Shown one piece after another: positions 14,637 through 23,459 of a stretch of DNA of 64,000 bases; position 1 is the first letter of the stretch; the number at the start of each line of letters is the position of its first letter. The notes below the pieces were generated by a model, which saw only the letters and a list, made by a program, of their open reading frames with translations, did not search any database and was not told the origin of the DNA. Origin of the DNA: Streptomyces lucensis JCM 4490 (lineage in GTDB: Bacteria; Actinomycetota; Actinomycetes; Streptomycetales; Streptomycetaceae); NCBI RefSeq assembly GCF_014650035.1, contig NZ_BMUE01000008.1, forward strand, positions 62,001-126,000. Reading direction: 5' to 3'. The position numbers and the translations under genes were made by a program.

Positions 14637-14888
14637 ATGGGGACGCTGGTTGGGGCCGTAGTGTCCTTGTGGGCCACGTTGATCACTCAGCGGCACCAGA
14701 CGAGGACCATGCGAGAGCAGAGGATCGAGACCCAGGGCAGAGCTGCCGGGGAGAAACTACTCGCCGAGCTGTACGCCTTACGGAGGATTCTCCTTGAGGC
14801 TGACGAGCACCGGACTCTCCTGACCAAGCCCCGTGGTGGAAAGTCGCAAGCCAGCACATGGATGCGGCCGAGCTGGCATTGGGGTTGA
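14637..14888 (+). CDS. Small membrane-anchored coiled protein, probably C-terminally truncated
   Basis: An 83-residue ORF begins at ATG 14637 behind GAAGAAGG. The first 20 residues form a membrane segment (MGTLVGAVVSLWATLITQRH), followed by a charged helix EQRIETQGRAAGEKLLAELY and ALRRILLEADEHR. The last about 20 residues (KSQASTWMRPSWHWG) look out of character, suggesting a frameshift near 14845. Similar short one-helix proteins are common in Streptomyces, without known function. The start sits inside the right arm region of the long dyad. Confidence 0.45.
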   Translation: MGTLVGAVVSLWATLITQRHQTRTMREQRIETQGRAAGEKLLAELYALRRILLEADEHRTLLTKPRGGKSQASTWMRPSWHWG

Positions 14889-15097
14889 TCCTCCGAGGCC
14901 AGCGGACGGTGTGCCGCTTTGCGGGGCGTACTGCGGATTGGCATCCGGCGGCATCTCGGCATGACGGACGCCGATCACAGAGCCCCCCGTAGCAAGTTCC
15001 CGGCCCGGTCGGCGGTCCGCCGCTCGGATGGCCATCGGGGCTCGCACCAATGAGTTCAGCGGCCCGCGCATCTTTCGGCAGGGCTGGTCCGACCGCT

Positions 15098-15120
15098 AAA
15101 CAATGGCCGGACGCGATCTC
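15098..15120. repeat. 23-bp inverted repeat, left copy
   Basis: The 23 bases here (core CGATCTC read from the right end, AAACAATGGCC at the left) are the exact reverse complement of 21542-21564. The copy lies 63 bases upstream of the nSTAND1-WD40 start. With its partner it brackets 6.4 kb containing that gene, tap/tpg remnants and a headless resolvase, so it may mark the ends or recombination sites of a mobile unit. Confidence 0.7.
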
Positions 15121-15182
15121 CCGGGGAGCAGCAGCCGTGCCTAGCGTAACCGTTGACCTTGCAGCTTCCAGGGGGTGGCGGT

Positions 15183-18100
15183 GTGGCGGGGCGTCGTGAG
15201 GTGCCGGTGGATCCGGGGGCGGGTCCGGTCCAGAGGTTCGCGTACGAGCTGCGCAAGCTGCGCGCGGAGGCGGGCGGGATCACCTACCGGGCGCTGGCCC
15301 AGCGGGCGGACTACTCGGTCACCACGCTGTCGCAGGCGGCCGCCGGCGAGCAGTTGCCGACACTGCCGGTGGCCCTGGCCTACGCAGCGGCGTGCGGGGG
15401 CGATGCGGCCGAGTGGGAGGCGCGCTGGAAGCAGGCGGTGGAGGAGGCCGCCGCAGGCCGAGGAGTTGAGGCCAGCGGTGAGGGTGCGGATCCGCCGTAC
15501 CGGGGGCTGGCCAGGTTCGAGACCGGTGACAGCGGCCGGTTCTTCGGACGCGACAAGCTCACCGCCGACCTGCTGGAACTGCTGCGCCGCCGCCGGCTCG
15601 CGGCGGTGTTCGGCCCGTCCGGCAGCGGCAAGTCCTCCCTGCTGCGCGCTGGCATCGTCCCCTCCCTCCAGAGCTGCCGGGAGGTGGGCCTGCGCCCGGC
15701 CGCGATCCGGATCCTGACCCCTGGAGAGCGCCCGGCCCGCACCCATGCTCCTCTTCTCGACGTCCGCGGATCCGGCCCGGTAAGCGGCGCGGACACGTTC
15801 GTGATCGTCGACCAGTTCGAGGAGGTCTTCACTCTATGCCGGGATGCGGCCGAGCGCGCCCGCTTCCTCGACCTGCTGCTCGCCGCTCAGCAGCCCGAGA
15901 GCCACCTCAGGGTACTGCTGGCCGTGCGCGCCGACTTCTACGGCCGCTGCGCCGAGCACCGCGCCCTCGCCGACGCGCTGCGCGACGCCAACCTGCTGGC
16001 CGGCCCCATGACTCCCGAGGAGCTGCGTGAGGCCGTCGTCAAACCGGCCGCAGTCGCCGGACTGACCGTGGAGCGCGCCCTGACCGCCCGTCTCGTCGAC
16101 GAGGTCGCCGACGCGCCAGGCGGGCTGCCGCTGCTCTCGCACGTGCTGCTGGAGACCTGGCGGCGCCGCCGTGGCAAGACGCTGACCCTGGCCGGTTACG
16201 AGGCGGCCGGAGGACTGCAAGGGGCGATCGCCCAGACCGCCGAAGACCTCTACGGCCGTTTCACCGACGCCCAGGCGGCAGCGGCCCGGCGGGTGCTGCT
16301 ACGCCTGGTCGCGCCCGGCGACGGCACCCCCGACACCCGTCGCCCCGCCGACCGGGAGGAACTCGAAGCCACCGACCGTCAGGAAACCGCAACCGTCGAG
16401 GCCCTGGAGACCCTCGCCCGCGCACGCCTGCTCACCCTCGACGACACCGGTGTCGAGATCGCCCACGAAGCCCTCATCACCGCCTGGCCCAGGCTGCACC
16501 AGTGGATCGAGGAAGACCGCGAACGCCTGCGCGTACACCGCAAGCTGACCGAGGCCGCCCGTGCCTGGCAGGAACTGGGCCGCGACCCCGGAGCCCTGTA
16601 CCGCGGCAGCCGCCTCGCCACCGCCCGAGACCATTTCGACGGCGCACACCCCGCAGAGCTCACCATCCTGGAACAGGCCTTCCTCACCGCGAGTCTCGCC
16701 GCACGCGACCAGGAACAGCGGGCCGCGGCCCACACCACCCGCCGCCTGCGCACACTCGTGTGTGCGCTGTCTGTTCTCCTCGCGCTCGCGGTCACCGCCG
16801 GCCTGATCGCCTGGCAGCAGAGCAACTCTCACGAGCGAGAACGGCTACGGTCCGAGGCCCGCCGGATCGCCGAGGTGGCCAGCGGCATGCGCTTCGAGGA
16901 TCCCCGGACAGCGATGCTGCTCAGCCTGGCTTCCTGGAAGATCGCTGACCTTCCGGAAACCCGTTCCGCTCTGCTGGCCGCTGCATGGCAGAAGGAACAG
17001 GACGCCTTTGCAGTGCCTGATGACGATCCGACCGCCGGCCGCTTCCTCGACCTCGACGGCCGGACCGTGATCAGTGTCGGCAGGCACCGGGTGACGCAGT
17101 GGGACCTCGTCACTCACCGGCAGGTGGCCTCCTACAAGGGGCTCGGCACGTATGCGGAGGACTACCCCGAGGTCAGCGTCGAGTCAGGTGTGGCTGTGCT
17201 CAACGGCGGCGATGGCGTTCGGCTGTGGGACTTGCCGGCCGGGAGGATGACGAGCCAGCCAGCGCTCCGCAACAAGACGGGCCAGATGAACCCGAGCGGG
17301 CGGACCGTCATCGTCTACGGCATGGACCGCAGCATGCAACTGCGGGAAGTCGGCAGCGGCCGCCTGCTCGCCGAGCGGCGTGCCGGCACTCTCACCGACG
17401 GACCCCTCGTGGGGAAGGTGAGTGCTGACGACCGCCTGCTGGCTGTGTGCCGGAGCGCGTCAGCACGCCTGGAGATCTATGACCTGCACGCCCGACGGGA
17501 CTTGACTGCCGCGAAACTGTCCGGTGCGCGGCTGCACTGCCACAGACTGCGATTCGTCTTCAGCCGGGACAACCGCTCTCTGCTCACTATCAGCGGTACG
17601 AACGTGCGGGTCTGGGACATCGGCTCCGGCCGACTGCTTCACAGCGTCGAGCACTCAGGGATCGCCGAGGCGGCCCTCAGCCCGGACGGAAGGTTCCTGG
17701 CCGCCACCGACGACAACGCGATCCTCATGTGGAGGCTCGGCGGCCCGTCCCGCCCCGTCTTCCGTTATCCCCTCATCAGCGAGACAGCGGCGTCGTTGCG
17801 CTGGGCTCCCGGCGGGCGGGTGATCCGCTTTCTCTCGGGCGTGACCGGCTCAACGGTCAGGTCTGTCGACCTCGGACGTGCAGTGGATTCCGCCTGGGTC
17901 GACCGGCCGGTCAGCCATGCGTACTTCAGTGCCGAAGCGGGTGTCCTGGCCACCGCACAGCCGTCCGGCAGCGCCGTCCGTGTCCGGCTCCACCGCCTCC
18001 GCAAGGGTGAGAGCCCGGCCGGCGCGAACGTACCCTGCCCTGAGGCCGGCGCGCGACAGCAGGTGGACAGGCATTGCGCCGCTCTCCTCGCACTGACACC

Positions 18101-18956
18101 CGGTGGCCGGTCGTATGCTGTCGGCGTCACCGGCACAGGACCGCAGGCGACCGTCACCGTCCATGGCCCCCGACACAGCACCACGCTGACGCTCTCCAAC
18201 GCCGGGAGGAACACGAAGCCCGTCACGGACATCGAACTCAGCCCAGACGGAAAGACCCTCTATGTACCGCGGGCCAGAGACGATCACATGGTCACCGACG
18301 CCCAGTTGGTGCCGGACGATCAGTGGACCGAGATCTGGGACGTCGGCCTGCGCAGAAGGACCCAGGTTCTCCACGGCGTCGGCGGGGACGTGCTCGCCCT
18401 TCGCCCGGACGGCAGGCTCCTGGCCACCTCGTCGGGGCAGCTGGTCGACCTTCCGTCCGGCCGCATCACCCGCCGCACGCTCGGGCAGGACACGATCCGT
18501 ACTCTGTCCTTCAGCAGCAACGGACGGTACCTCGCGGTCGGCGACGCATCCGGCCGCGTCACCGTATGGGACGGACACGCAAGACGGCGCCTCGCGGTCT
18601 TCGCCGGTACGCCCAGCGACGCCGGCAGCCCTCCGGAGCCCGTCTCAGCCCTCTCCTTCTCCCCTGATGCCCGTACGCTGGCCGTGGCCGGCACCCGCGG
18701 CGCGACTCGGCTGTGGGACATGACTTCCCGGAACCGGCACGGCTCCGCCCTACCCGGCGCGGGCGACACGATCCTGGCCATGGCCTTCAGCCCGGACAGG
18801 CAGACTCTGTACGTGGCGGGAAACCGCGTAGTCCTGCAAAAGTTCACGATCGCCCCGGAGAAGGCCGCAGCTGCCGTATGTCAGCGCGCCGGGGAGCTGT
18901 CCCGAGTCGACTGGAAGACCTACATACCCGCAGTGCCGTATCGCCCGGCTTGCTGA
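15183..18956 (+). CDS. nSTAND1 NTPase with N-terminal XRE HTH and C-terminal WD40 repeats
   Basis: A 1257-residue protein. The GTG at 15183 is chosen because AGGGGG lies eight bases upstream. Residues 14-80 form an XRE-like HTH (ITYRALAQRADYSVTTLSQA). The nSTAND1 NTPase follows: Walker A GPSGSGKSSL (144-153), Walker B VIVDQFEEVF (207-216), and the helical region with LEQAFLTASLAARDQ. One membrane helix (TLVCALSVLLALAVTAGLIA) lies near 523-545, followed by a long WD40-type beta-propeller to the end (repeats such as LSFSPDARTLAVAG and VRVWDIGSG). The family is known for stress or defence signalling in multicellular bacteria: the propeller senses, the NTPase oligomerises. Intact, apparently monocistronic, flanked by an inverted repeat. 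Confidence 0.88.
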   Translation: MAGRREVPVDPGAGPVQRFAYELRKLRAEAGGITYRALAQRADYSVTTLSQAAAGEQLPTLPVALAYAAACGGDAAEWEARWKQAVEEAAAGRGVEASGEGADPPYRGLARFETGDSGRFFGRDKLTADLLELLRRRRLAAVFGPSGSGKSSLLRAGIVPSLQSCREVGLRPAAIRILTPGERPARTHAPLLDVRGSGPVSGADTFVIVDQFEEVFTLCRDAAERARFLDLLLAAQQPESHLRVLLAVRADFYGRCAEHRALADALRDANLLAGPMTPEELREAVVKPAAVAGLTVERALTARLVDEVADAPGGLPLLSHVLLETWRRRRGKTLTLAGYEAAGGLQGAIAQTAEDLYGRFTDAQAAAARRVLLRLVAPGDGTPDTRRPADREELEATDRQETATVEALETLARARLLTLDDTGVEIAHEALITAWPRLHQWIEEDRERLRVHRKLTEAARAWQELGRDPGALYRGSRLATARDHFDGAHPAELTILEQAFLTASLAARDQEQRAAAHTTRRLRTLVCALSVLLALAVTAGLIAWQQSNSHERERLRSEARRIAEVASGMRFEDPRTAMLLSLASWKIADLPETRSALLAAAWQKEQDAFAVPDDDPTAGRFLDLDGRTVISVGRHRVTQWDLVTHRQVASYKGLGTYAEDYPEVSVESGVAVLNGGDGVRLWDLPAGRMTSQPALRNKTGQMNPSGRTVIVYGMDRSMQLREVGSGRLLAERRAGTLTDGPLVGKVSADDRLLAVCRSASARLEIYDLHARRDLTAAKLSGARLHCHRLRFVFSRDNRSLLTISGTNVRVWDIGSGRLLHSVEHSGIAEAALSPDGRFLAATDDNAILMWRLGGPSRPVFRYPLISETAASLRWAPGGRVIRFLSGVTGSTVRSVDLGRAVDSAWVDRPVSHAYFSAEAGVLATAQPSGSAVRVRLHRLRKGESPAGANVPCPEAGARQQVDRHCAALLALTPGGRSYAVGVTGTGPQATVTVHGPRHSTTLTLSNAGRNTKPVTDIELSPDGKTLYVPRARDDHMVTDAQLVPDDQWTEIWDVGLRRRTQVLHGVGGDVLALRPDGRLLATSSGQLVDLPSGRITRRTLGQDTIRTLSFSSNGRYLAVGDASGRVTVWDGHARRRLAVFAGTPSDAGSPPEPVSALSFSPDARTLAVAGTRGATRLWDMTSRNRHGSALPGAGDTILAMAFSPDRQTLYVAGNRVVLQKFTIAPEKAAAAVCQRAGELSRVDWKTYIPAVPYRPAC

Positions 18957-19023
18957 GACAGATGGAGCCGCGGCATGCGTCTGTGGACGGTCAGGGCCCA
19001 CGGCACGTTCGCGCAGGTTTCCA

Positions 19024-19164
19024 TTCCGCGACGCCCTTCCGGAGGCGGACCGGAGCGGCAATCTCGTGGCCGCCTATAGCCAGCTGCTGAACAGCGCTGA
19101 CGAGGCGGTCAGGGTGAAGGCCGCACGGGACTGGTGTGTCATGCACTTGCAGCCTGCCGACTGA
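19024..19164 (+). pseudogene. Proline iminopeptidase fragment
   Basis: The frame reads FRDALPEADRSGNLVAAYSQ, LLNSADEAVRVKAARDWCVM and stops at 19164. This matches the cap-domain region of proline iminopeptidase (alpha/beta hydrolase), where the wording ADRxGxLVAAYxRLL...VRxxAAxDWC is conserved. No catalytic residues remain. It is a 46-residue scrap. Confidence 0.55.
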
Positions 19165-19298
19165 CAGATCACCAGGCAGAGGCTGGGACTGTGGGCGCGG
19201 TTCTACCGCCCGGCCCAGGGCAGCCGCCGAAGGTGCGTGCAGCTGTGCATCCCGTCCTGGCACGCCCTGGACGGTCGCGCGTGCGGTCATGCTGCGCG

Positions 19299-20172
19299 GC
19301 TTGAGCCGGCGGAGCTAGCCCGGGTGCTGGGCGTGTACACGCAGCGGGTGATGACGCCGGTCGGCTCCCCCGCCATGACGGGCTTGGGCGAAGGTGGGCA
19401 AGCAGTGGCGCCACCTCGACGGTGATCTGCTGCCCAGCCCGTTCACGCCGAGCGGGCAGCGTCGGATGGGCCCGGTCTGGTACGCCACCCCGACAGTCGC
19501 CTACGCCGTCGAGCTCGGCTACGACGTCACCCCGCTCGAGGGCTGGGTGCGTCGTGAGAGCGGCCGGTTCCTGGACGGCTGGTACAAGCGGCTGCGTGAT
19601 GCCTACGTCGCGACCATGTCGGATCTCGGGATGGGCGAGAAGCTGTCCCCGGCCGAATTCCTGGAGGCGATGGCGGTTACAAGAGCCGTGATCCGGAGCT
19701 GAGGATCGTCGTGGACGCGGTCAAGATGACCGTCAAGGGCGACATCGGCAAGCTGCGGGAGTAGGCGCGCGGCGGCGGCTGGAAGCCTGGACAGGCCTGG
19801 CCCGCTCTCGTCCGTCCGACTTGGCGGCCCGACATCCGCGCCGCCGTGATCTCCCGGGCACGGATCGCCATGCACCGCAAGATGCTGCATCTGGCTGCGG
19901 CCACCGTACCCGGTCGCGGTCCTCTCGGACTGCGCCGTCTACGCCGCCGACGGACCCAGCCCACTTGACGTCCTGCCCTACGACGGGACGGCAAGACGGT
20001 GCCCGGCGGCTTCCGGCTCGGCGTCAGCCCCGGGATGGTCAGGCACGAGGGCACCCAAAGCGTGCTGTGGGGCGCCAAAGTGCTCGAGCAGCTCGCCGGC
20101 GACGGCCACGTCACCAACCTCGCCCGGTACATCAAGACCGGCGAGGTCACCGCCAAGGGCACCGGAGAGTAG
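19299..20172 (+). pseudogene. tap: Telomere-associated protein Tap, C-terminal part, multiply broken
   Basis: Several frames in succession read the C-terminal half of Streptomyces Tap: RLEPAELARVLGVYTQRVMT; PSPFTPSGQRRMGPVWYATP; RRESGRFLDGWYKRLRDAYV; KMTVKGDIGKLRE followed by a TAG at 19762; WRPDIRAAVISRARIAMHRK; and finally HEGTQSVLWGAKVLEQLAGD ending TAKGTGE at 20172. Tap recruits the terminal protein Tpg to the telomere during replication of linear chromosome ends. The N-terminal half is missing, and there are at least two frameshifts plus an internal stop. The next gene is a tpg remnant, in the same tap-tpg order as at natural telomeres. Confidence 0.8.
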
Positions 20173-20184
20173 GGAAAGTACGAC

Positions 20185-20405
20185 ATGGTCACGGTGGGGG
20201 AAGGACTCTACAAGGCGGTGCAGGGCACGTTCACCCGTCCGGTCCCGAAGTCCGCCGGGCGCAGATGTGTTACCTGGTCCGCCAGCACCAGCGCAGTACC
20301 CGGCGTGTGGCCGAGCTGCGCGGCATCAGCCAGCGCACCATCGAGCGGTATGTGAAGAACCGGATCAAAAGGCCCCGGCCGGAGCGTCGCCCTCCGCGTC
20401 GGCCA
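20185..20405 (+). pseudogene. tpg: Telomere terminal protein Tpg, N-terminal part, frameshifted
   Basis: Thirteen bases after the tap stop, ATG 20185 opens MVTVGEGLYKAVQGTFTRPV, PKSAG; after a frameshift near 20260 the next frame continues QMCYLVRQHQRSTRRVAELR, GISQRTIERYVKNRIKRPRP. This is the N-terminal helix-turn-helix region of Tpg, the protein covalently attached to Streptomyces telomere 5' ends. The C-terminal half is absent here, but similar C-terminal pieces occur at 22149 and 39106. Nonfunctional. Confidence 0.8.
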
Positions 20406-20412
20406 GGGCGTC

Positions 20413-20700
20413 TTAGACGCGTTCCCACCAGAGGTCTGCTTCCCTCAGCTCTCCGTTGGTGAGGTGCTGCAGGTGCAGGCAGTAGGCGGCCGCGCCGTGG
20501 CCGGCGCCCGCGGCGCCCCCCCCAGAACCGTGCGCTTTCGGGATGGTTGGCGAGGTAGAGGGAACAGGCGAAGACGTGGATCCCGTCGATGTCGAGATCG
20601 TCGGTCCATCCCTCGAAGACGGTGCGGGTGGTGCCGATGAAACGGTTCGCCGGACCGGTCACCGCAGCGGCGCCGCGCTGAGCGGAGCGCCCACGACGGG
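20413..20700 (-). pseudogene. Unknown helical protein, C-terminal part, frameshifted at a poly-C run
   Basis: Leftwards, one frame gives TGPANRFIGTTRTVFEGWTD, DLDIDGIHVFACSLYLANHP, ESARFW, and after the run of C residues near 20516-20523 another frame gives GAGHGAAAYCLHLQHLTNGE, LREADLWWERV and a stop at 20413. The two halves clearly belong together (helix pairs of the kind seen in regulator-associated Streptomyces proteins). The frameshift lies in the homopolymer, so it could be a true mutation or a sequencing error. Function not recognised. Confidence 0.45.
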
Positions 20701-20885
20701 CCCGGCCACATCGCGGTAGCAGCTGCTCCCCCTCGACCACTCCCCGGGCGGTGCGGTCTCCTCATGCCGCCGCATCCGTGACGGCGGGAGTACGGCGAGC
20801 GGCCCAGCTCCGGCCGGCTCGGCCCTGTTCTCCCAAAGCTACGGTGAAGTGACAGGTAGCTCCCTGTAATCAGAGTGACGCTCGG

Positions 20886-21525
20886 TCAGTGAGAGCGAGG
20901 CGGGGGTCCGGGGACTTCGTCAGCCTGGAGGGCGGCGAAGTCGGCGGGGGCCGGCCCGACGGCTTCGGGGTATGCCTCGCGCTTGGCGTGTTCGGCGAGC
21001 GCCCGGTAGATGCTGGCCACCGAACGGTTCTGTCCCTTGCGCTTGCCGGTGGGGATGAACAGGTCGGGCTGGATCTGTTCGACGGACTCGCCGAGTGTCC
21101 GGCACCGCAGCACGGTGTGGAGCATGTCGTCGGTGATGACCGGGGGCCGGCGGTCGTGCTTGCCCTTGCGGCCCGCGGTGTCGGGCCCCTTCAACGCGAA
21201 CTGCCGGATGTTCTCCCGCTCGGTCTCCGCCATCGCCGCGAAGAACGCGAACAGCAGCTTCCGCGGCCCGGTGGGGTCGTAGATGCCGGGCAGGGGCCCG
21301 GCGAGCATCTCCAGGACCAGGCCGTGGGCCGTGAGGTGGTCCGCCAGGGCGGTGAGTTCGCCGGCGTCGCGGCCGAGCCGCTTCATCTCGTACACGGTGA
21401 AGATGACCCGGCAGTGCGGGGAGTGCGCCTTGGCCTCCCGCGCCGTCCGCAGCGCTTCCTCGCACTTGGGCCGTACGCGGACCCAGGTGCTGATCTTCTC
21501 CCGGACCGGACGGCCAACCTACGCC
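20886..21525 (-). pseudogene. Serine recombinase (resolvase) lacking its N-terminus
   Basis: Leftwards from about 21525 the frame reads RPVREKISTWVRVRPKCEEA, CRVIFTVYEMKRLGRDAGEL, LLFAFFAAMAETERENIRQF, then a C-terminal HTH-like part (RSVASIYRALAEHAKREA) ending at 20886. This is the resolvase/invertase family, but the first about 60 residues, including the catalytic Ser region (YxRVS), are missing. An in-frame start at 21395 exists but would remove still more of the catalytic domain. The loss point lies about 20 bases from the 23-bp inverted repeat at 21542, so the repeat and the truncation are probably connected. Confidence 0.7.
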
Positions 21526-21541
21526 CCCGCCATCCCCCGGG

Positions 21542-21607
21542 GAGATCGCGTCCGGCCATTGTTTGGCCGCCTGACCAGGCCTGCCAAACAATGCCGCAGC
21601 CGCTGAA
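21542..21607. repeat. 23-bp inverted repeat (right copy), nested dyad, and a direct repeat
   Basis: Three overlapping signals. 21542-21564 is the exact inverse of 15098-15120. CATTGTTTGGC (21557-21567) is mirrored by GCCAAACAATG (21583-21593). 21571-21607 recurs in direct orientation at 22065-22101 with 31 of 37 bases identical by eye. The nested symmetry looks like a recombinase or transposase binding site. Confidence 0.6.
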
Positions 21608-21738
21608 CCTGGTCAGGCAAGCGCTCAGACAGGGCTTTCCGGACGCCGAGCGCCTCCACCTGGGCGCTGCGGATCACCCCTGGCCGGGCAGCGGTCGGGG
21701 AGATCACCGACATTGACCATTCCGCGCAGAGGAGAAGA

Positions 21739-22014
21739 ATGCGTACTCGACTCGCTTTCACCGGGGCCGCCGTCGCCGCCGCCCTGCTCATCGGCGGCAC
21801 CGCCGCCACCGCCGCGCAGGCAGTCCCTGCATCTCCCCAGACCAGCACGGCATCGACGCTCGTGGCGGGGCCCCTCTCGTACACCGACGTCGGTACCTAC
21901 AGGACCTATTCGGCGTGCCACGCGGACGGGAAGGCCTCCATCTACTCGGACTGGTACTGCAAGCCGAGCACCACCACCACCAATTGGCACCTCATGGTGA
22001 ACCTGAACTCGTAG
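21739..22014 (+). CDS. Small secreted protein
   Basis: A 91-residue protein behind a clear ribosome-binding site (AGAGGAGAAGA before ATG 21739). It has a textbook Sec signal peptide: MRTRLAFTGAAVAAALLIGG then TAATAAQA with likely cleavage after AQA. The mature part is about 60 residues, has two Cys (in SACHADGK and DWYCKPS) that could form a disulfide, and ends NWHLMVNLNS. The family is not recognised, though short two-cysteine secreted proteins are common in Streptomyces. It sits between two direct repeats and is followed by two strong hairpins, so it appears to be a self-contained transcription unit. Confidence 0.75.
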   Translation: MRTRLAFTGAAVAAALLIGGTAATAAQAVPASPQTSTASTLVAGPLSYTDVGTYRTYSACHADGKASIYSDWYCKPSTTTTNWHLMVNLNS

Positions 22015-22036
22015 GCGCTGACGGCCCGGGCGTCTG

Positions 22037-22061
22037 GCCGGGCCGGGCAGTCCGGCCCGGC
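22037..22061 (+). terminator. Hairpin after the secreted-protein gene
   Basis: GCCGGGCCGG at 22037-22046 pairs perfectly with CCGGCCCGGC at 22052-22061 across a five-base loop, beginning 22 bases after the stop codon at 22014. There is no T-tract, as is usual in Streptomyces. Confidence 0.65.
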
Positions 22062-22064
22062 TAC

Positions 22065-22101
22065 CTGGCCAGGCCTGCCGGACATTGCCGCGGCCGTTGA
22101 A
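22065..22101. repeat. Direct repeat of 21571-21607
   Basis: About 84 percent identical by eye to 21571-21607, same orientation, 494 bases downstream. The pair brackets the small secreted-protein gene and its first hairpin. It could be a duplicated recombination half-site or the scar of a small cassette. Confidence 0.55.
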
Positions 22102-22106
22102 ATCTG

Positions 22107-22148
22107 CGCGGTCGGCGCCCGGACGATCCTTTCCGGGCGCCGACCGCG
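22107..22148 (+). terminator. Strong 17-bp hairpin
   Basis: A perfect 17-base arm (CGCGGTCGGCGCCCGGA) at 22107-22123 pairs with 22132-22148 around the eight-base loop CGATCCTT. It lies between the secreted-protein gene and the tpg remnant and would act as a very stable terminator or RNA stabiliser. Orientation is assigned to the plus strand because the nearest active gene is there; the structure is symmetric. Confidence 0.65.
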
Positions 22149-22463
22149 TGCCGCAGGCCAGAGCCAGGGCGAAACAGGCCGCGGTCACCACCGGCGGCAT
22201 CGTGATCGATGTCCAGGTTCGCTTCGGCTACACCGCCGCGCCCGGCAGCACCGACGACGCCCGGGTGCACCACCTCCCCCTCGCGCTGCCGCGCCGCCAC
22301 GCCGCCCGTCTCTTCCACGCCCAAGGGCCGGTCTCACCGAGGACCAGCTCCGCCAGATCGCCGCCGAGGCCCTCGGCGATGTCTACTTCCGCGACAACGG
22401 CCAACGCGCCCACGGCCTCGAAGGTGAACTCACCGACCTGATCGACCCCACGTTCGAGCTGTA
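22149..22463 (+). pseudogene. tpg: Tpg C-terminal part, frameshifted (second tpg remnant)
   Basis: The frame reads ARAKQAAVTTGGIVIDVQVR, FGYTAAPGSTDDARVHHLPL, RHAARLFHAQG; after a frameshift near 22325 a second frame gives LTEDQLRQIAAEALGDVYFR, DNGQRAHGLEGELTDLIDP and ends at TAG 22461. This is the C-terminal half of the telomere terminal protein. It complements the N-terminal piece at 20185 and may be the same gene interrupted by the intervening 1.7 kb. Nonfunctional. Confidence 0.75.
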
Positions 22464-22534
22464 GCCCGGTCAGTCAGGAAGCAGGGAGAGCCCTAGAGAG
22501 GGGGAGCTGTGGCAGTAGTGCGTGCGGATGATCG

Positions 22535-22649
22535 GGGGCGGCATGTTCAGCGGTGCGCAGGCCCTTGCCGCGAATGTCTGGGACACCTTCGTGCGCGGTC
22601 TGGCCTTCGCGCACCCGGCGTGGCTCGCCGACAGGGGCTGGTGGCCCGG
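22535..22649. other. Short protein-like scrap, plus strand
   Basis: The plus strand here reads GAQALAANVWDTFVRGLAFA, HPAWLADRGWWPGYARIKLW before a stop at 22675. It is protein-like but too short to identify, has no start, and runs into the end of the oppositely oriented GNAT gene. Confidence 0.25.
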
Positions 22650-23423
22650 CTACGCCAGGATCAAGCTTTGGTGAAATGAGTACAGACGGTCGATTTCTTC
22701 GAACCCTGACGAGTCATAGAGTGATTTGGCGGCGGTCCGGTCCCGGTCGTCGCCGGAGGGCGCGTCATCGTCCACGACGAGGATCACCTCCGTGGCGCCC
22801 ATGCCGCTGAGAGCGTCCAGGGCCGTGCCGAGGAGGGCGCGGCCCAGTCCCCGGCCGCGTGCGGCTGGCTCCACACCAATCCACCGCAGCACCCCGATGC
22901 CCTGTACCGGGGTTCCGATCGTGGCGTCCGCGAGGGTCTGGCCGTGCTCGGTGACCATGAGACGGCGGGTATCGGGAGTGGCGGGCTCCGTCGTGTAGTA
23001 GCGGTCCACGCACGGCAGTTCCGGGGCGGGCAGAGTGCGGTGCATGTACCGCCACAGATCCGTTCCGGCGAACCCGGCAGCCGTGAGAGAGGCGTGGGTG
23101 GCGGGACGGTTCCGTGCCGGGAGGGCTTCCAGGCACAGGGTCAGGGCGGTGGCGAAGTGGAAAGCGTCCAGGGGACGCGGGCCCATTTCTGTGACGGCGT
23201 GAGCGAGCAGGGCGCGGGCCACTGTCTCGTTCTCCCGGCAGTGCAGCCAGAGGATCACGCCGTGGGCGTCCTTTGGACGCAGTGCGTAGGAGACGACGCC
23301 GAGGACGGCCCCAGCGGCGTCCGGGGCCACCTGGGTGGCGGGGCGGTCGAGTTCGGCCCACCAGCCGGCATCTACCCCGGAGCGGCCCATCAGGGCCTCC
23401 CCGAAAACACTGAACTGCGCCAT
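22650..23423 (-). CDS. GNAT-family acetyltransferase, probably N-terminally shortened
   Basis: The longest sensible start is ATG 23423, giving 257 residues; no good ribosome-binding site precedes it. The C-terminal half has a clear GNAT acetyl-CoA motif A (VLRWIGVEPAARGRGLGRAL) followed by LYDSSGFEEIDRLYSFHQ. The N-terminal half (LGVVSYALRPKDAHGVILW) resembles a second, degenerate GNAT-like lobe. Upstream, another frame continues with plausible N-terminal wording (KHHRDFPPMLGRNGAVQCF), so a frameshift near 23425 may have removed the native start. The substrate is unknown. The next gene upstream on this strand is a methyltransferase tail. Confidence 0.6.
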   Translation of the reverse strand: MAQFSVFGEALMGRSGVDAGWWAELDRPATQVAPDAAGAVLGVVSYALRPKDAHGVILWLHCRENETVARALLAHAVTEMGPRPLDAFHFATALTLCLEALPARNRPATHASLTAAGFAGTDLWRYMHRTLPAPELPCVDRYYTTEPATPDTRRLMVTEHGQTLADATIGTPVQGIGVLRWIGVEPAARGRGLGRALLGTALDALSGMGATEVILVVDDDAPSGDDRDRTAAKSLYDSSGFEEIDRLYSFHQSLILA

Positions 23424-23459
23424 TACGGCCAAGCATCGGCGGGAAGTCCCGGTGGTGCT

